From: DASQPR01 sp963724705
GTDB taxonomy: Bacteria; Actinomycetota; Actinomycetes; Mycobacteriales; Micromonosporaceae
Reading direction: 5' to 3'
NCBI GenBank assembly: GCA_963724705.1
Contig: CAVRVS010000006.1
Location: 62,001 to 126,000 of the forward strand
DNA length: 64,000 bases
Part shown: positions 26,749-36,470 of the stretch, one piece after another
How the letters are laid out: every line of letters begins with the position of its first letter
How positions within the stretch are numbered: the stretch's first letter is position 1
Made by a program: the position numbers and the translations under genes
Notes under the pieces: generated by a model
What the model saw: the letters and a program-made list of their open reading frames with translations, nothing else
What the model was told of the DNA's origin: nothing
Databases searched by the model: none

Positions 26749-28496
26749 TACTCGACCCACAGCGCGTCGGAGTTGTGCAGCACCGACGCCACACCCGCGA
26801 TCCACTGCGCGCGACCGGCGCCGCCCGGATCGGCGGTTGTCCGCACCGCGCCCAACTCGGCGATGCCCCAGGGCTTGCCGATCTGTTTCGACACCGCGAT
26901 CACCGGATCGAGAAGGCCGGCCGGATCGTCGTACTTCTTCACACCGCTCAGGCTGTAGACGTCCCAGCCCATGACATCGATGACATCATCACCGGCGTAG
27001 TAGTCGCGCCAGTTGCGGTTGGCCTGGGGATTCAGCGTCCACTGCATGAGGATCAGCGTCGAATACAGCCGCGGGTTGTGAGCCTGGTCGGCAAGCGATT
27101 TGAGATGGCGCCAAGCCGCCCGATAGTCGGCCGCGCTGAAGTCACCGGCCGCGATCTGATCCTCGGGCTCGTGATAGTACGACCAGTAGACGTCACGATT
27201 GCGGGGCGCGTCCGCGAACCACGTTTTCATGCGGGAGTCTTCGGCGCCGGAGAGGATGTCGCTCGGGTTGAACTTGAACGACACGATCACCGTACGGTTG
27301 ACCGCTCCGGCGTTACCCGACCACGCCGACGGGGCGCCCGGATTGAAGTAGCGCACCGACGGGAGCGGTCCGAGCCGTGCCTGTTCGGCTGCGAAGTCGG
27401 TGAGGTAGGGCTGCCCGTTCGGCGGCCAGTAGGCACCGCAGAGGGCGCCACCGGCCGGTACGGCCGGCGTATTGCCGCCACCGCCGGCGCGCGGGTGTGC
27501 ACCGGCGGAGGCCGACGGACTCGCGCTCGGCGCGCGCGACACCGTCGGCAGGGCCGACTGGACCGCCTGGACGTACGTGTGCGCGGCAGCGGCCCCGACG
27601 GTGTCGTATTCGACCGTCAAGCTCGGCCCCTTGGTTCCCTGCGTCGGGCCGAAAGCGGCGAACGCCGCCGTGCTGCTCGAACTCGTCACCGCGAACGAGT
27701 ACGTGCCCGGCCCCGAGACCGCCCGCGTGATGTCGAACGACACCCGCTGACCGATCGTCGACGGCCCGAGCGTAGTCGTGATCGTGGCGCCCATCTGCGG
27801 TCGGTTTGCGTACGACGTCGTGGCGGCCGACCAGGCGTTACTCGTGACCGCGTGCACTGCCAGCGTTCCGCTGGACGCGGCCGCCGTGAGCAGGTTCAGG
27901 TGGACCGACGTGACATGCGAAGCGACCGGCGGCACGACAAACTTCAGGTAGGCCGTGGCGTGCTCGCTGTCGAGCGCGGCCGCCTGCACCGTCTGCTCGT
28001 TCGCGTAGGTCGTATTCGGCGCTTCCTGGACGACGTACGTGCCGTCGGTGGCCGGCACCTGCGCGGTCTGCCGTACGGCCGTCGGCCGGGTGAGGTAGAC
28101 CGCGCCAGCCGCCACGAGCAAGGCGCACAAGACGACGATCCCCGCCAACGCCGGCCGGCCGCCGCGGCGGCGGCCCGACGTCGGTCCGCGTGGCGGCGCG
28201 ACGGGCGGCAGGTCCGCCGTCGACAACGCCGACCCGCGGTCGATGGTCGTCGACCGGATCTGCGGGCGGAATTCGCTGGAATGCGATTCATGCTGCGTCG
28301 CCACCGAACGAGCCGGCGGACCCGGCCGCGGACGCGACTGGCCTGGCGAGTTCGTCGGTCCCCCAGAGGTCGATTCGGATGGCGAGCCGGTGCCCCGCGG
28401 CAACGGCCGTAACGCTGACGCTACGCATCGGCAGCGCCACCGACGCCTCGCGGCTGACGCTACGCATCGGCGGGACTCATAGCCTCGCCTGACCAC
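26661..28496 (-). CDS. Membrane-anchored DNRLRE + GH26-like glycoside hydrolase
   Basis: Up to 611 residues. A basic low-complexity N-terminus is followed by one transmembrane helix (ALAGIVVLCALLVAAGAVYL). Next is a DNRLRE/CBM-like beta domain of about 160 residues (DGTYVVQEAPNTTYANEQTV... AYLKFVV), a Ser/Ala/Pro linker, then a GH26-like barrel. The candidate acid/base is Glu in WSYYHEPEDQ and the nucleophile Glu in WGIAELGAV. It probably binds and cleaves a polysaccharide outside the cell. The start is uncertain: GTG 28304 would give a more normal N-terminus, leaving the two direct repeats GCTGACGCTACGCATCGG (28414 and 28453) in the upstream non-coding DNA. Confidence 0.8.
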   Translation of the reverse strand: MVRRGYESRRCVASAARRRWRCRCVASALRPLPRGTGSPSESTSGGPTNSPGQSRPRPGPPARSVATQHESHSSEFRPQIRSTTIDRGSALSTADLPPVAPPRGPTSGRRRGGRPALAGIVVLCALLVAAGAVYLTRPTAVRQTAQVPATDGTYVVQEAPNTTYANEQTVQAAALDSEHATAYLKFVVPPVASHVTSVHLNLLTAAASSGTLAVHAVTSNAWSAATTSYANRPQMGATITTTLGPSTIGQRVSFDITRAVSGPGTYSFAVTSSSSTAAFAAFGPTQGTKGPSLTVEYDTVGAAAAHTYVQAVQSALPTVSRAPSASPSASAGAHPRAGGGGNTPAVPAGGALCGAYWPPNGQPYLTDFAAEQARLGPLPSVRYFNPGAPSAWSGNAGAVNRTVIVSFKFNPSDILSGAEDSRMKTWFADAPRNRDVYWSYYHEPEDQIAAGDFSAADYRAAWRHLKSLADQAHNPRLYSTLILMQWTLNPQANRNWRDYYAGDDVIDVMGWDVYSLSGVKKYDDPAGLLDPVIAVSKQIGKPWGIAELGAVRTTADPGGAGRAQWIAGVASVLHNSDALWVEYYDVGGDANNNFLLSDAPSQAAWRAMCKR

Positions 28497-28568
28497 CGGC
28501 CGGTGTCAAACCACGGCGCGCGGTCGCCACGACGGCCGCGCCGATCGAGCAATCGTCGCGACCGACCG

Positions 28569-29582
28569 TTACGACGCGCTTATGGTCGATCCCGAGGGCA
28601 CCATGATGATCCACGTGCGCCCCGGTGCGAGCGCCGGGACATGCCCGTCGGCGGACAGCAGGTTCAGGGCCGAATTGAAGTTCCGTTTCGACCACGTACC
28701 CGCAATGCTCTGGTCGTCCGCGACGATGCGGGCCGCGCCCCCTCCGAGCGGGTCCGCGAACGTCACGGTCCGGTGTAACGCGGAAACCGCCTTGGTCGTG
28801 TACGGAACGGTCAGCACGACCACATTGGTCGCGCTGACTGGCGTGCCGAACAACGTCGTGGTCCAGAGCCGGCTGGTGGCCTGGTACGTCCATGTGACCG
28901 TCGTATGCCCGCTCACCCGGAGCGCGAGCTTGGTCACCGTGGTGACACCGGATGTCGCCACCGACTGGCCGCCGGCCGCGTATTGGAACATCGACGTCGA
29001 CAACAGCTTGGAGGTCGACGCCGCCACCCGGGCGGTGTTGACGTAGTAGTCGTTTCCACTGGTCGTGAAGCCGGTGCGTCCGCGTTTGGCCGAGACCAAA
29101 GAGAGATGGTCGGACGTGACCGTGGTTACGAACCCGGCCGGACTGCCGGTCTCGGTGAACACCGGATTCGTCTGCGAGAAGATCTTGGCGTCGGACGGGC
29201 GAACCATCGTCAACGGGCCGACCTTCGCCGACGCAGCCGAGGCGAACACGCCGGTCAGACGCAGCGCCCCCGCCTCGGAGAACTCCATCGACACGATGTC
29301 CGCGTCGCCGAGTCCGACGGCCCGACCGGCGCCGGCGGCGACCCGGATCGGCACCACGACGGCCGGCCTTGTCGTGTCTCCGGGCAATCCGGTGAGCAGC
29401 GCGACGTCGGCCGGCGTCGCCGCGGCGGCCGGAGTTGGCGACGGCGGCGGAGTGTTCAGACTCGGCGTCGGGCCGAGCAGCGACCCGGACGGCTCACCGG
29501 TCGACGTACACCCGGCGACCGCACTCACCACGAGCAATGCCATGACCCACCCGATCCGCAGCGGCGGACGGCGCCGGGTCAT
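28569..29582 (-). CDS. DUF3048 lipoprotein
   Basis: 337 residues. The signal peptide has a lipobox (LLVVSAVAGC), then a Pro/Thr linker and a DUF3048 (YerB-like) domain: LLTGLPGDTTRPAVVVPI, GLGDADIVSMEFSEAG, VGPLTMVRPSDAKIF. The C-terminal half has the family's second domain (TVTFADPLGGGAARIVADD). The function of DUF3048 proteins is not established; they are secreted. ATG 29582 overlaps the Wzz-type gene's TGA (ATGA), so the protein is made together with it, suggesting an envelope or polysaccharide-export role. Confidence 0.85.
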   Translation of the reverse strand: MTRRRPPLRIGWVMALLVVSAVAGCTSTGEPSGSLLGPTPSLNTPPPSPTPAAAATPADVALLTGLPGDTTRPAVVVPIRVAAGAGRAVGLGDADIVSMEFSEAGALRLTGVFASAASAKVGPLTMVRPSDAKIFSQTNPVFTETGSPAGFVTTVTSDHLSLVSAKRGRTGFTTSGNDYYVNTARVAASTSKLLSTSMFQYAAGGQSVATSGVTTVTKLALRVSGHTTVTWTYQATSRLWTTTLFGTPVSATNVVVLTVPYTTKAVSALHRTVTFADPLGGGAARIVADDQSIAGTWSKRNFNSALNLLSADGHVPALAPGRTWIIMVPSGSTISAS

Positions 29583-31399
29583 GGCTGATCGGAGCGTTTC
29601 GTGTCCCGCAACGAGTACATGTCCAGCGAGGGCGAACCCGCCCACTCTTCGATCGGCGGATCTGCGACGTCGACCACCTTGGGGAACACCACGGTCGCAT
29701 CGCCGGTACGGCCCTGCCAGCCGCGGGGCTCCGACGGATCCGCCGGCCGGCTGGTCTGGCCCGGCACCGTTGCCGGCGGCGCGCCGCCATCGGTGACCGG
29801 CGCCGACGCCTTGCTGGTCGGCCGGCTCATGATGGTGGTCGTCTGCGCGTCGGCGGTCGCCGGCCGGACGGCTGGGCGAGTGGGGGCGGGCGGCAACGGG
29901 ATCGGCGGCGGCGCACCGGACTTCCACTTGGCGTCGACCACGACCATGCCGGCCACCGGCGCGAAGACCTGAGAGAACTGGTCGAGCGCGATGTCCACCT
30001 CGCCGACGTGCGACTGACGCGTCTCGACGACGAGGACGACCGCCGCCGCGATCTCGCTGAGTGCCTGTGCGTCCACCGCGCTGCTCGGGGCCGATGCCGC
30101 GATCAGCACCCGATCGGTCGTGCCCTGGATGCGCTGCAACAGCTCGGACACCGCGACGATCGGCAGCTCGAGGCGCGGATCGATCTGTCCGGAAGTCATC
30201 ACGGCCACGCCGGGAATGGTGCGGGCCGGCTGGAGTGCCTCGCCGAACTCGATCTCGCCGGCGAGAACTTCGCCGAGTCCGTACCGCGCCGAGACGCCGA
30301 GGATCGACGGGACCGTGGACGCCGGGTCCGTGCAGACAATGGTGACCCGCTCACCGGACCGGGTGAACGCCGCGGCCACGTTAGCGACGACGAAACCGGC
30401 CGCCGGACCGGGCACCGCACCGCAGATGAGCAGCGTGTCTGTCATGGCCGGCCGGCCGCCACGGCTGGAGCCGGCGGCGAAGCGAAGCACGTTGCGAAGC
30501 AGGCTGAAGTCGCGACCCTGCGGCGACGCGGCGTCGGCGACCTGAGGCCGGGAGCCGCCCGGGCGGATCTCGATCAGCACCGGCACGCCGGGCCGCTCAG
30601 GTACGTCGCTGGCGCCGTAGATCCGGGTATCCAGCCGGCCGATGAGCAGTGCACCGGAGAGACCGAGCAGCAGACCGAGCGCAAGGCCGCTGACCACGTA
30701 GAGCGCCACGTTGGGCTTCGTCGGGTGCAGCGGGAAACTGGCCGGCGACAGGATCGAGCCGGGCTTGATGACGATGCCTTGGAGCGGCTGAAGGCGTTGG
30801 TTTGCCTGCTGGATCTGGTTCTGCAGGATTTGGGCTTGCTGCTGGGCCTGGGTCCGCGACACGGAATTCGGCGCGTCTGAGGCGATCTGTCCGCTGACCG
30901 TCCGCAACTGTCGCGTCAGCGTGTCGATATTGTCCTGGATGTTGGCGATCTGCAGTTGCAGCTGCTTCTGGGCGGCGGCGTTCCGCTGATCCAGATACGC
31001 CTGCGCGAATGCCTGTGAGCCGCGCTGGGCCTCGGATCGGGTCGACGCTTCGAAGGTAATGTCCAAAATGGCGGTGTTTGCCGGCACGGAGACCTTGACT
31101 TTTTTGATCAGATCCGTGAGGTCCTCGGACGTGCCGAGCAATGTCTGTGCGCCGCTCGCCACGGCAGCTGTCGGGACGATCTGCGCCTCGGTGTCGAGGT
31201 CGACCTTGCTGCCGTCGCCCTCGGGCGCGAGCACGAGCACCGGGGTCATCGAGTCGTACGCCTTCGGCTGCAGGAGTGCATATCCGAATCCAAGCGATCC
31301 ACCGAGCAGGACGGCGAGCACGACAAGCCACCACCGCCGCAGCAACCAGCCGAGGTGGTCGGAGACTCCGGCTGTCGAACCGGACCCGTTGAATTCCAT
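29579..31399 (-). CDS. Wzz-type polysaccharide co-polymerase fused to a degenerate BY-kinase domain
   Basis: 606 residues. Two transmembrane helices (about 25-43 and 240-260) flank an extracytoplasmic region with a long Gln-rich coiled coil (KQLQLQIANIQDNIDTLTRQL); this is the Wzz chain-length domain. A cytoplasmic P-loop-like domain follows (about 315-490). Its Walker A position reads CGAVPGPAAGFVVANVAAAF, lacking the Lys and Ser/Thr of GxxGxGK(S/T), so kinase activity is unlikely. A Pro/Thr-rich tail ends the protein, with a single candidate Tyr near the end (DMYSLRD). Controls length or export of the polymer. Start ATG 31399 has AGGGG upstream; an in-frame ATG at 31441 is possible. Confidence 0.87.
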   Translation of the reverse strand: MEFNGSGSTAGVSDHLGWLLRRWWLVVLAVLLGGSLGFGYALLQPKAYDSMTPVLVLAPEGDGSKVDLDTEAQIVPTAAVASGAQTLLGTSEDLTDLIKKVKVSVPANTAILDITFEASTRSEAQRGSQAFAQAYLDQRNAAAQKQLQLQIANIQDNIDTLTRQLRTVSGQIASDAPNSVSRTQAQQQAQILQNQIQQANQRLQPLQGIVIKPGSILSPASFPLHPTKPNVALYVVSGLALGLLLGLSGALLIGRLDTRIYGASDVPERPGVPVLIEIRPGGSRPQVADAASPQGRDFSLLRNVLRFAAGSSRGGRPAMTDTLLICGAVPGPAAGFVVANVAAAFTRSGERVTIVCTDPASTVPSILGVSARYGLGEVLAGEIEFGEALQPARTIPGVAVMTSGQIDPRLELPIVAVSELLQRIQGTTDRVLIAASAPSSAVDAQALSEIAAAVVLVVETRQSHVGEVDIALDQFSQVFAPVAGMVVVDAKWKSGAPPPIPLPPAPTRPAVRPATADAQTTTIMSRPTSKASAPVTDGGAPPATVPGQTSRPADPSEPRGWQGRTGDATVVFPKVVDVADPPIEEWAGSPSLDMYSLRDTKRSDQP

Positions 31400-31527
31400 G
31401 AAGACCCCTGTCTCACCAAAACTCCCCTGGGAGTCATCCAAATGACACCAGCGGAGGGCCTGTACTTTACGGCAGCGGGCACTACCCCGGTAGTCGCGAG
31501 GCGTGCGGTGTCAGGGATTCGAAACAG

Positions 31528-31563
31528 TTCGCCGGCCACCCACATCGGTGGATGGCCGGCGAA
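31528..31563 (-). terminator. Terminator of the large secreted protein gene
   Basis: Perfect 11-base arms TTCGCCGGCCA (31528-31538) and TGGCCGGCGAA (31553-31563) with a 14-base loop that itself has a CCAC/GTGG pair. It lies 18 bases past the stop codon at 31581, in the right place for transcription termination before the Wzz-type gene's promoter region. Confidence 0.75.
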
Positions 31564-31580
31564 TCGTCAACGCCGACGGA

Positions 31581-34500
31581 TCACGGGGTCAGGATGATCG
31601 TCCAAGCCGTGCCGACTCCGAACGACGCATCCGCCGTGGCGGTCAGACCGCCGACGGTTCCCGTGGTCGCGGCGTTTCCGCCGTCGGTCACCAGCGAGTT
31701 GATCCGGCCGGAGCCGCTGCCGTTCTCGGCATCGCGGACGGTCTGTCCAGACGGCGCCGTCCATACGTTCACCGCCGACGACTTGGCCGACCAGTACGAC
31801 ACGACCCAGCTGCCGGTGATCGAATCGGACACGGATGGCGTCTTGATCGACGTACCGCTGCCGGCCATCGCGACGGTCGCCGACGCCACCGGGTTCGACG
31901 CGTTCGTGCCGCGATAGACCAGCATCTGTACGGTCGCGTGATCGACCTCGCCCCACGCCACAGTCACCGCGGCGCCGGGATCCGAAGCCGTGGCCACTCG
32001 ACGGAACACGTCGGTCACCATCGTGGTCGTCGAACTCGGCGAGGAGGCGACGAGGGTCCAGCCGGACGGTGTCGCGACCGTCGGCTTGTTCGCCACCGTG
32101 ACGGCCAGCAGCAGTCCGTCACCGGCTTGTACGGAACCCGGCGTGACCACGTGCAGCGACGACGCGTTGCCATTGGCGCTCGCCGTCCCGACGAACGAGA
32201 TGCCACCGGCCGGCGGCGGAGGCGGCGGAGCCGTCACCGTGACCAGCTGGCTCGTCGCCGCCGTACCACCGAGCGACGACGTGATCGTCAACGTGACCGT
32301 GTACTTGGCGCCGGCGGCGAACTTGTGACCGACCGAAACGCCGGTGCCGGTGTGCCCGTCGCCGAAGTTCCAGGCGTACGACGTGATCTTGCCGCCGGGA
32401 GCCGAGGACGTGCTGCCATTGAACGAGCAGGTGAGCCCGGTGCAGCTCTCGGTGAACGCGGCGGTCGGCGCGATGGCCTGGAGCGCGAACAGACCACGGG
32501 CTCGCCAGTCGCTGTCGTTCGACACAACGGTGTCGCTCGTCGCGTCCGGGGCGCCCGCGTTCCACGCGACGCCGTGCAGGTCGCCGGTCGCCTTGTCGGC
32601 GTAGTAGAGCGTATTTCCGGAGAGGAACATGCCGGCGATGTTGGAGAAGTCGACGTTGCCGCCGGCGGTGAACTCATCGCCTAGGGCGCCGTCGTCCGGC
32701 TCGAAGTAGCGGTAGCGCAGGCCCGTCTGTCCGGCCAGCGAGTAGTACAGCCGCCCGTTCGACAGGACCATTCCCGTGACGCTCTGCATCTCGGAGCCGT
32801 AGAGCGTCGGGACCGTGCCGCGATATGTCTGGCCCGAGCCGGTTTGCACGTCCGACCAGACCGGGTCGTCGTACGGATCGACCAGGCTCGGCGTGCCGAT
32901 CGACGATCCGTTGAACGTCGCGCGGTAGAACTTGCCGTCAGCGTCGCCGTAGAACAATGTGTTGCCGGCCATGAAGGCACCACGCACCTGCGACCACGGG
33001 ATCGTGCCCGAGTCCACGGTGCTGACCGACCCGGCGGCGTGGCCGTCGAACGAACGCGACTGCAACGTGTCCAGCGCGCTGGCGGGCGGCGGCGCTATGT
33101 CCGTACGGACGATCTCGATTCCGTCGATGAGCGGGTTCTCGACTTCGTGGCCGAGTCCGATGGTGACCTGACCGCTCGCCGGCGCAGTGATGTCGAACTT
33201 CTTCATATCGCCGGTTTGTGTACCGGCGTCGGCCACGATGTCGAAGTTGTTGAGGACAGTCGAACCGTCCAGCGACACGTCGAACACGCGCTGGCCGACG
33301 TTGTCGGTGCCGGTGTAGCGGTTCGCGAAGTACAGACGGACCTCGATCGGGGTGCCAGCCGCGACCGGGAAGCTCCACTGCATCTCCTGGCCGTCGCCCT
33401 TGGTGCCCGGATCCCAACGCTCCGAGTTGAAGATGGCGCTCGGCGTGGTTGCCGGAACGGAGCTGGCAATGTTCGCCACCTGGCCGTACGCGGCGGTGTT
33501 GCTGCCCGAGTTGCGGTACGGGCTCGGGTCGCTGGTGTCGGCCGCCCAGTCCGGGCCGTTGTCGATCGCCGGGATCTGCGGTCCGCCGGCGTCGACCCGA
33601 TAGAGGACGTTGCTGTTGGCGCTGCCCGGCAGCTGGCCGGCCGAGTAGATCGTGGCCGGCAGGACTGGCGGCGTGTATTGCGGCACGCTCTCGCCGCCGG
33701 TCAGCGGGAAGAACGCGATCCGACCGCGGGTGACGAACGAGCTGCCGGTGCCGATGCTCGCCGTGTCGCTGCCCATGTAGAGGCCGTTCGCGGTCGCGAG
33801 CAACGCGCCGGCGCCGACACCGCGCGGGTTACGCCCCGGGTTCCAGCTGAACGGCATGCCGTTGACCGGGTCGAGCGCGACGATCCCGGGGCGCGGGATG
33901 GCACCCGGGCCGGGCGAGTCCGAGCTCGCATCGTTGTTCACCCAGCGCTGGTGTCCGCCGAGGTAGATCGCCGTGCCGGTGGTGACGACCGAGAGGAACG
34001 TGTCGTTGCCGGTGTAGTTGATCCAGGTCGGCTGGACATCGTCGCCAGTCGAGCTCGTCTCCCAGCGGGTCGCGGTGTCACACAGCGCGCGGGATCCGTC
34101 GGTGTTCTGGCTGAACGTGCCGCCACCGGTCGCGGCGACGGCGAAGTAGCTGCCATCCGGCGCGAACGAGACATCGCGCATGTACGTGTCGTACGCCGAG
34201 GCGGCACACGCGGCCGTATACCCGGATGTATTCCAGGACGTGTTGAGCGTGCCCGCGGTGGCACCGAGGTTGATCTCGGCGATCTGGTCGTGTGTCACCG
34301 GCGTATCGGTCGGGGACGCCGCGGCCATCTTGAAGTTGCCGATGACGACGGCGAGCGTGCCGTCCGGGCTGATGTCCAGCGCGCGGGGGCCGACGCCGCC
34401 GTTGGACTGACCTGCCGCGCCGGTGTAGTTGTGGTGGCCGGTCAGCTGCACGTTGACGTACGGGTCGAGTGCCCCGGTGGTGGCGTTGAGTGTGCCGATG

Positions 34501-35063
34501 CCGTCATGCGTCGAACCGTTGAGCGACGTGAAGGTTCCGCCGATCAGCAAGCGGTTGCCGAACGGTGCCATCGAGAAGACGACGCCGTTCATCGGGGCCG
34601 GGGCGAAGCCGGCGACCATCTGGCCGTTCGAGATCTGCAGCAGGGCAACGCCCTTGGCTTTTACGCCGTTGACGTTGTTGAAGTCACCGCCGACGTAGAC
34701 CGTCCCGGCGGTCGGACCGGGCTTGAGCGTCTCGACCGCGCCGTCGAGGGTCGGCACGAACGTCGTGGACACCACGCCGGTGGTCTCGTCGAACGAGAGA
34801 ATGAAGTTCCGGGTGATGGCGTTCGTACCGTTGAGGTTTCCCGGCGGGCTCACGCTGGAGAACGTGCCGCCGGCGACGATCTGCGTCCCCACTTCGGTGA
34901 TCGCGTTGACCGTGCCGTCGTTGATGTTCGGCGTGAACTTCGACGGCGCGGCGTTGACCAGGGTCGACTGGTTCGTGCCGGACGCCGCGGCAACGCTGAT
35001 CGTCGTGGTGACTGCCGCGACGGTCAACAGGGCCAGACCGATGCTGGCCGCCTTCTTCCGCAT
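31581..35063 (-). CDS. Large secreted beta-propeller/malectin/PKD protein
   Basis: 1160 residues. Signal peptide (MRKKAASIGLALLTVAAVTTTISVAAA), then repeated strand motifs with VAGGTF, YVGGDF, LIGGTF, YLGGH, resembling a beta-propeller of about 400 residues. Next is a malectin-like carbohydrate-binding domain (about 495-640, VLYRVDAGGPQIPAIDN...GPDWAAD; FANRYTGTDNVGQRVFDV). A second repeat region (residues 650-850) has FMAGNTLFYGDADGKFY-type blades, then a PKD domain (YAWNFGDGHTGTG, about 900-960). After a Pro run comes a C-terminal beta domain (GDGLLLAVTVANKPTVATPSGW). No membrane anchor or LPXTG is seen. It probably binds or organises the polysaccharide at the surface. Start ATG 35063 has GAGGGGG upstream. 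Confidence 0.85.
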   Translation of the reverse strand: MRKKAASIGLALLTVAAVTTTISVAAASGTNQSTLVNAAPSKFTPNINDGTVNAITEVGTQIVAGGTFSSVSPPGNLNGTNAITRNFILSFDETTGVVSTTFVPTLDGAVETLKPGPTAGTVYVGGDFNNVNGVKAKGVALLQISNGQMVAGFAPAPMNGVVFSMAPFGNRLLIGGTFTSLNGSTHDGIGTLNATTGALDPYVNVQLTGHHNYTGAAGQSNGGVGPRALDISPDGTLAVVIGNFKMAAASPTDTPVTHDQIAEINLGATAGTLNTSWNTSGYTAACAASAYDTYMRDVSFAPDGSYFAVAATGGGTFSQNTDGSRALCDTATRWETSSTGDDVQPTWINYTGNDTFLSVVTTGTAIYLGGHQRWVNNDASSDSPGPGAIPRPGIVALDPVNGMPFSWNPGRNPRGVGAGALLATANGLYMGSDTASIGTGSSFVTRGRIAFFPLTGGESVPQYTPPVLPATIYSAGQLPGSANSNVLYRVDAGGPQIPAIDNGPDWAADTSDPSPYRNSGSNTAAYGQVANIASSVPATTPSAIFNSERWDPGTKGDGQEMQWSFPVAAGTPIEVRLYFANRYTGTDNVGQRVFDVSLDGSTVLNNFDIVADAGTQTGDMKKFDITAPASGQVTIGLGHEVENPLIDGIEIVRTDIAPPPASALDTLQSRSFDGHAAGSVSTVDSGTIPWSQVRGAFMAGNTLFYGDADGKFYRATFNGSSIGTPSLVDPYDDPVWSDVQTGSGQTYRGTVPTLYGSEMQSVTGMVLSNGRLYYSLAGQTGLRYRYFEPDDGALGDEFTAGGNVDFSNIAGMFLSGNTLYYADKATGDLHGVAWNAGAPDATSDTVVSNDSDWRARGLFALQAIAPTAAFTESCTGLTCSFNGSTSSAPGGKITSYAWNFGDGHTGTGVSVGHKFAAGAKYTVTLTITSSLGGTAATSQLVTVTAPPPPPPAGGISFVGTASANGNASSLHVVTPGSVQAGDGLLLAVTVANKPTVATPSGWTLVASSPSSTTTMVTDVFRRVATASDPGAAVTVAWGEVDHATVQMLVYRGTNASNPVASATVAMAGSGTSIKTPSVSDSITGSWVVSYWSAKSSAVNVWTAPSGQTVRDAENGSGSGRINSLVTDGGNAATTGTVGGLTATADASFGVGTAWTIILTP

Positions 35064-35376
35064 GTTCGAGTTCCCCCTCAAGGGAGAGTGAGAAAGCACC
35101 AAGAAACCGGGGACGCGTGAGACGCCAACGCAGACTAAATGGTCGGAGTGCAAACGTCACTATCGACACAATGACTTTGCCCATTTGGCCGATGTGTACG
35201 GATGGGACGCGGTTGGCGGACATCCATGCTATCGGGACGGATCTATATCGCCGCAGGCGCGAATGCGATGTCGCTGGAGTGCGGGAATGCGGATCCGGAT
35301 CGCGTCCGCGGTGCGGTAGGTGCCGGCTCCCCGGTGTCCAGCAACGACAGTGCCGTCCGGCGTCGAGGAATGTCCG
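35064..35376. other. Intergenic region upstream of the large secreted protein
   Basis: About 310 bases between galE (stop at 35377) and the secreted protein gene, both on the minus strand. AT content is higher than around it (for example 35135-35190), which fits a promoter region. I could not place -35/-10 boxes with confidence and saw no strong hairpin. Confidence 0.4.
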
Positions 35377-36344
35377 TCACGAACCGTTCGCTGAACGTCG
35401 GGCCTGCGCAAACACCCACGCGTCGGCCACGATGCCGGTGAGGTCGGTCCGCGTCGGCTTCCAGCCGAGCACCTCGCGGGCGCGATCCGCCGCGGCGACG
35501 AGCATCGCCGGATCGCCGGGCGGCGCGGCGAGATCGTCGTCGGAATCGGATGGCCCGTCACTTTGCGTACTGCGTCGATTACTTCCAGCACTGAAAAGCC
35601 GTTTCCATTGCCGAGATTGCAGATGACATGTTCGCCATCGTGTGCCGCTTCCAACGCAAGTAGATGGGCGTCGGCGAGATCGGATACGTGAATGTAATCG
35701 CGCACACACGTTCCGTCAGGGGTCGGATAGTCGTCGCCGTTAATTGCGGCCGACTCGCTCCGTCCGAATGCGACCTCGAAGATCAGCGGAATCAGGTGTG
35801 ACTCCGGATCGTGGCGCTCGCCGCACGGCCCGGCCGCGCCGGCGACGTTGAAGTAGCGGACCGAGACGGCGCCGAGACCGTACGCGCGGCACTCGCTCGC
35901 GATCATGTGGTCGACGGCCAACTTCGAGGCGCCGTACGGGTTGATCGGTGCGGTCGGGGTCGCCTCGCTGATGACTCCGGTCGGCGGTTGGCCGTACACC
36001 GCGCAGCTCGACGAGAACACCAGGCGCCGTACGCCGGCCTCGCGCATCGCCCGCAGCAGCGCGAACGAGCCGAGCACGTTGTTGCGCCAGTATTTGTCCG
36101 GGTCGACGACCGACTCGGCGACCTCCGCCTTGGCCGCGAAGTGCAGCACCGCCGCGTACGACGAGTCGAGAACCCGGGCGGCGTTGGCAATGTCATCGAC
36201 GACGAGGTCGGCGCCGTCCGGCACCGCATCGGCGAATCCGGTCGACAGATCGTCGAGCACCGTGACCCGGTAGCCGGCGGCAACCAGTCTCGCCGTGGTC
36301 ACCGAGCCGACGTAACCGGCGCCACCGGTCACGAGCACTCGCAT
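35377..36344 (-). CDS. galE: UDP-glucose 4-epimerase, frameshifted
   Basis: About 322 residues, extended short-chain dehydrogenase. NAD motif GGAGYVGSVTTARL at the N-terminus; catalytic FSSSCAVYGQPP and NPYGASK (Tyr and Lys); YFNVAGA and RDYIHVSDLADAH blocks. It interconverts UDP-glucose and UDP-galactose and would feed the adjoining polysaccharide locus. The frame breaks near 35516-35527: one G is missing from CCCGGG, the only deletion-type break in the window. With it restored the sequence reads RRPGDPAMLVAAADRAREVLGW to a stop at 35377. Start ATG 36344 begins at RVLVTGG; GTG 36356 is possible. Confidence 0.9.
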
Positions 36345-36470
36345 CGATTCGCCCACTGCTGCGCGGCCCGCCTCTCTATCCGAACCTGCCGCCCGCGGGA
36401 TCGAAGCGCAGCGCGACCGGTGATCGCGGCATGTTAGCAGCCGGATTCGGCAGCCAGGCCCCAGAACACC

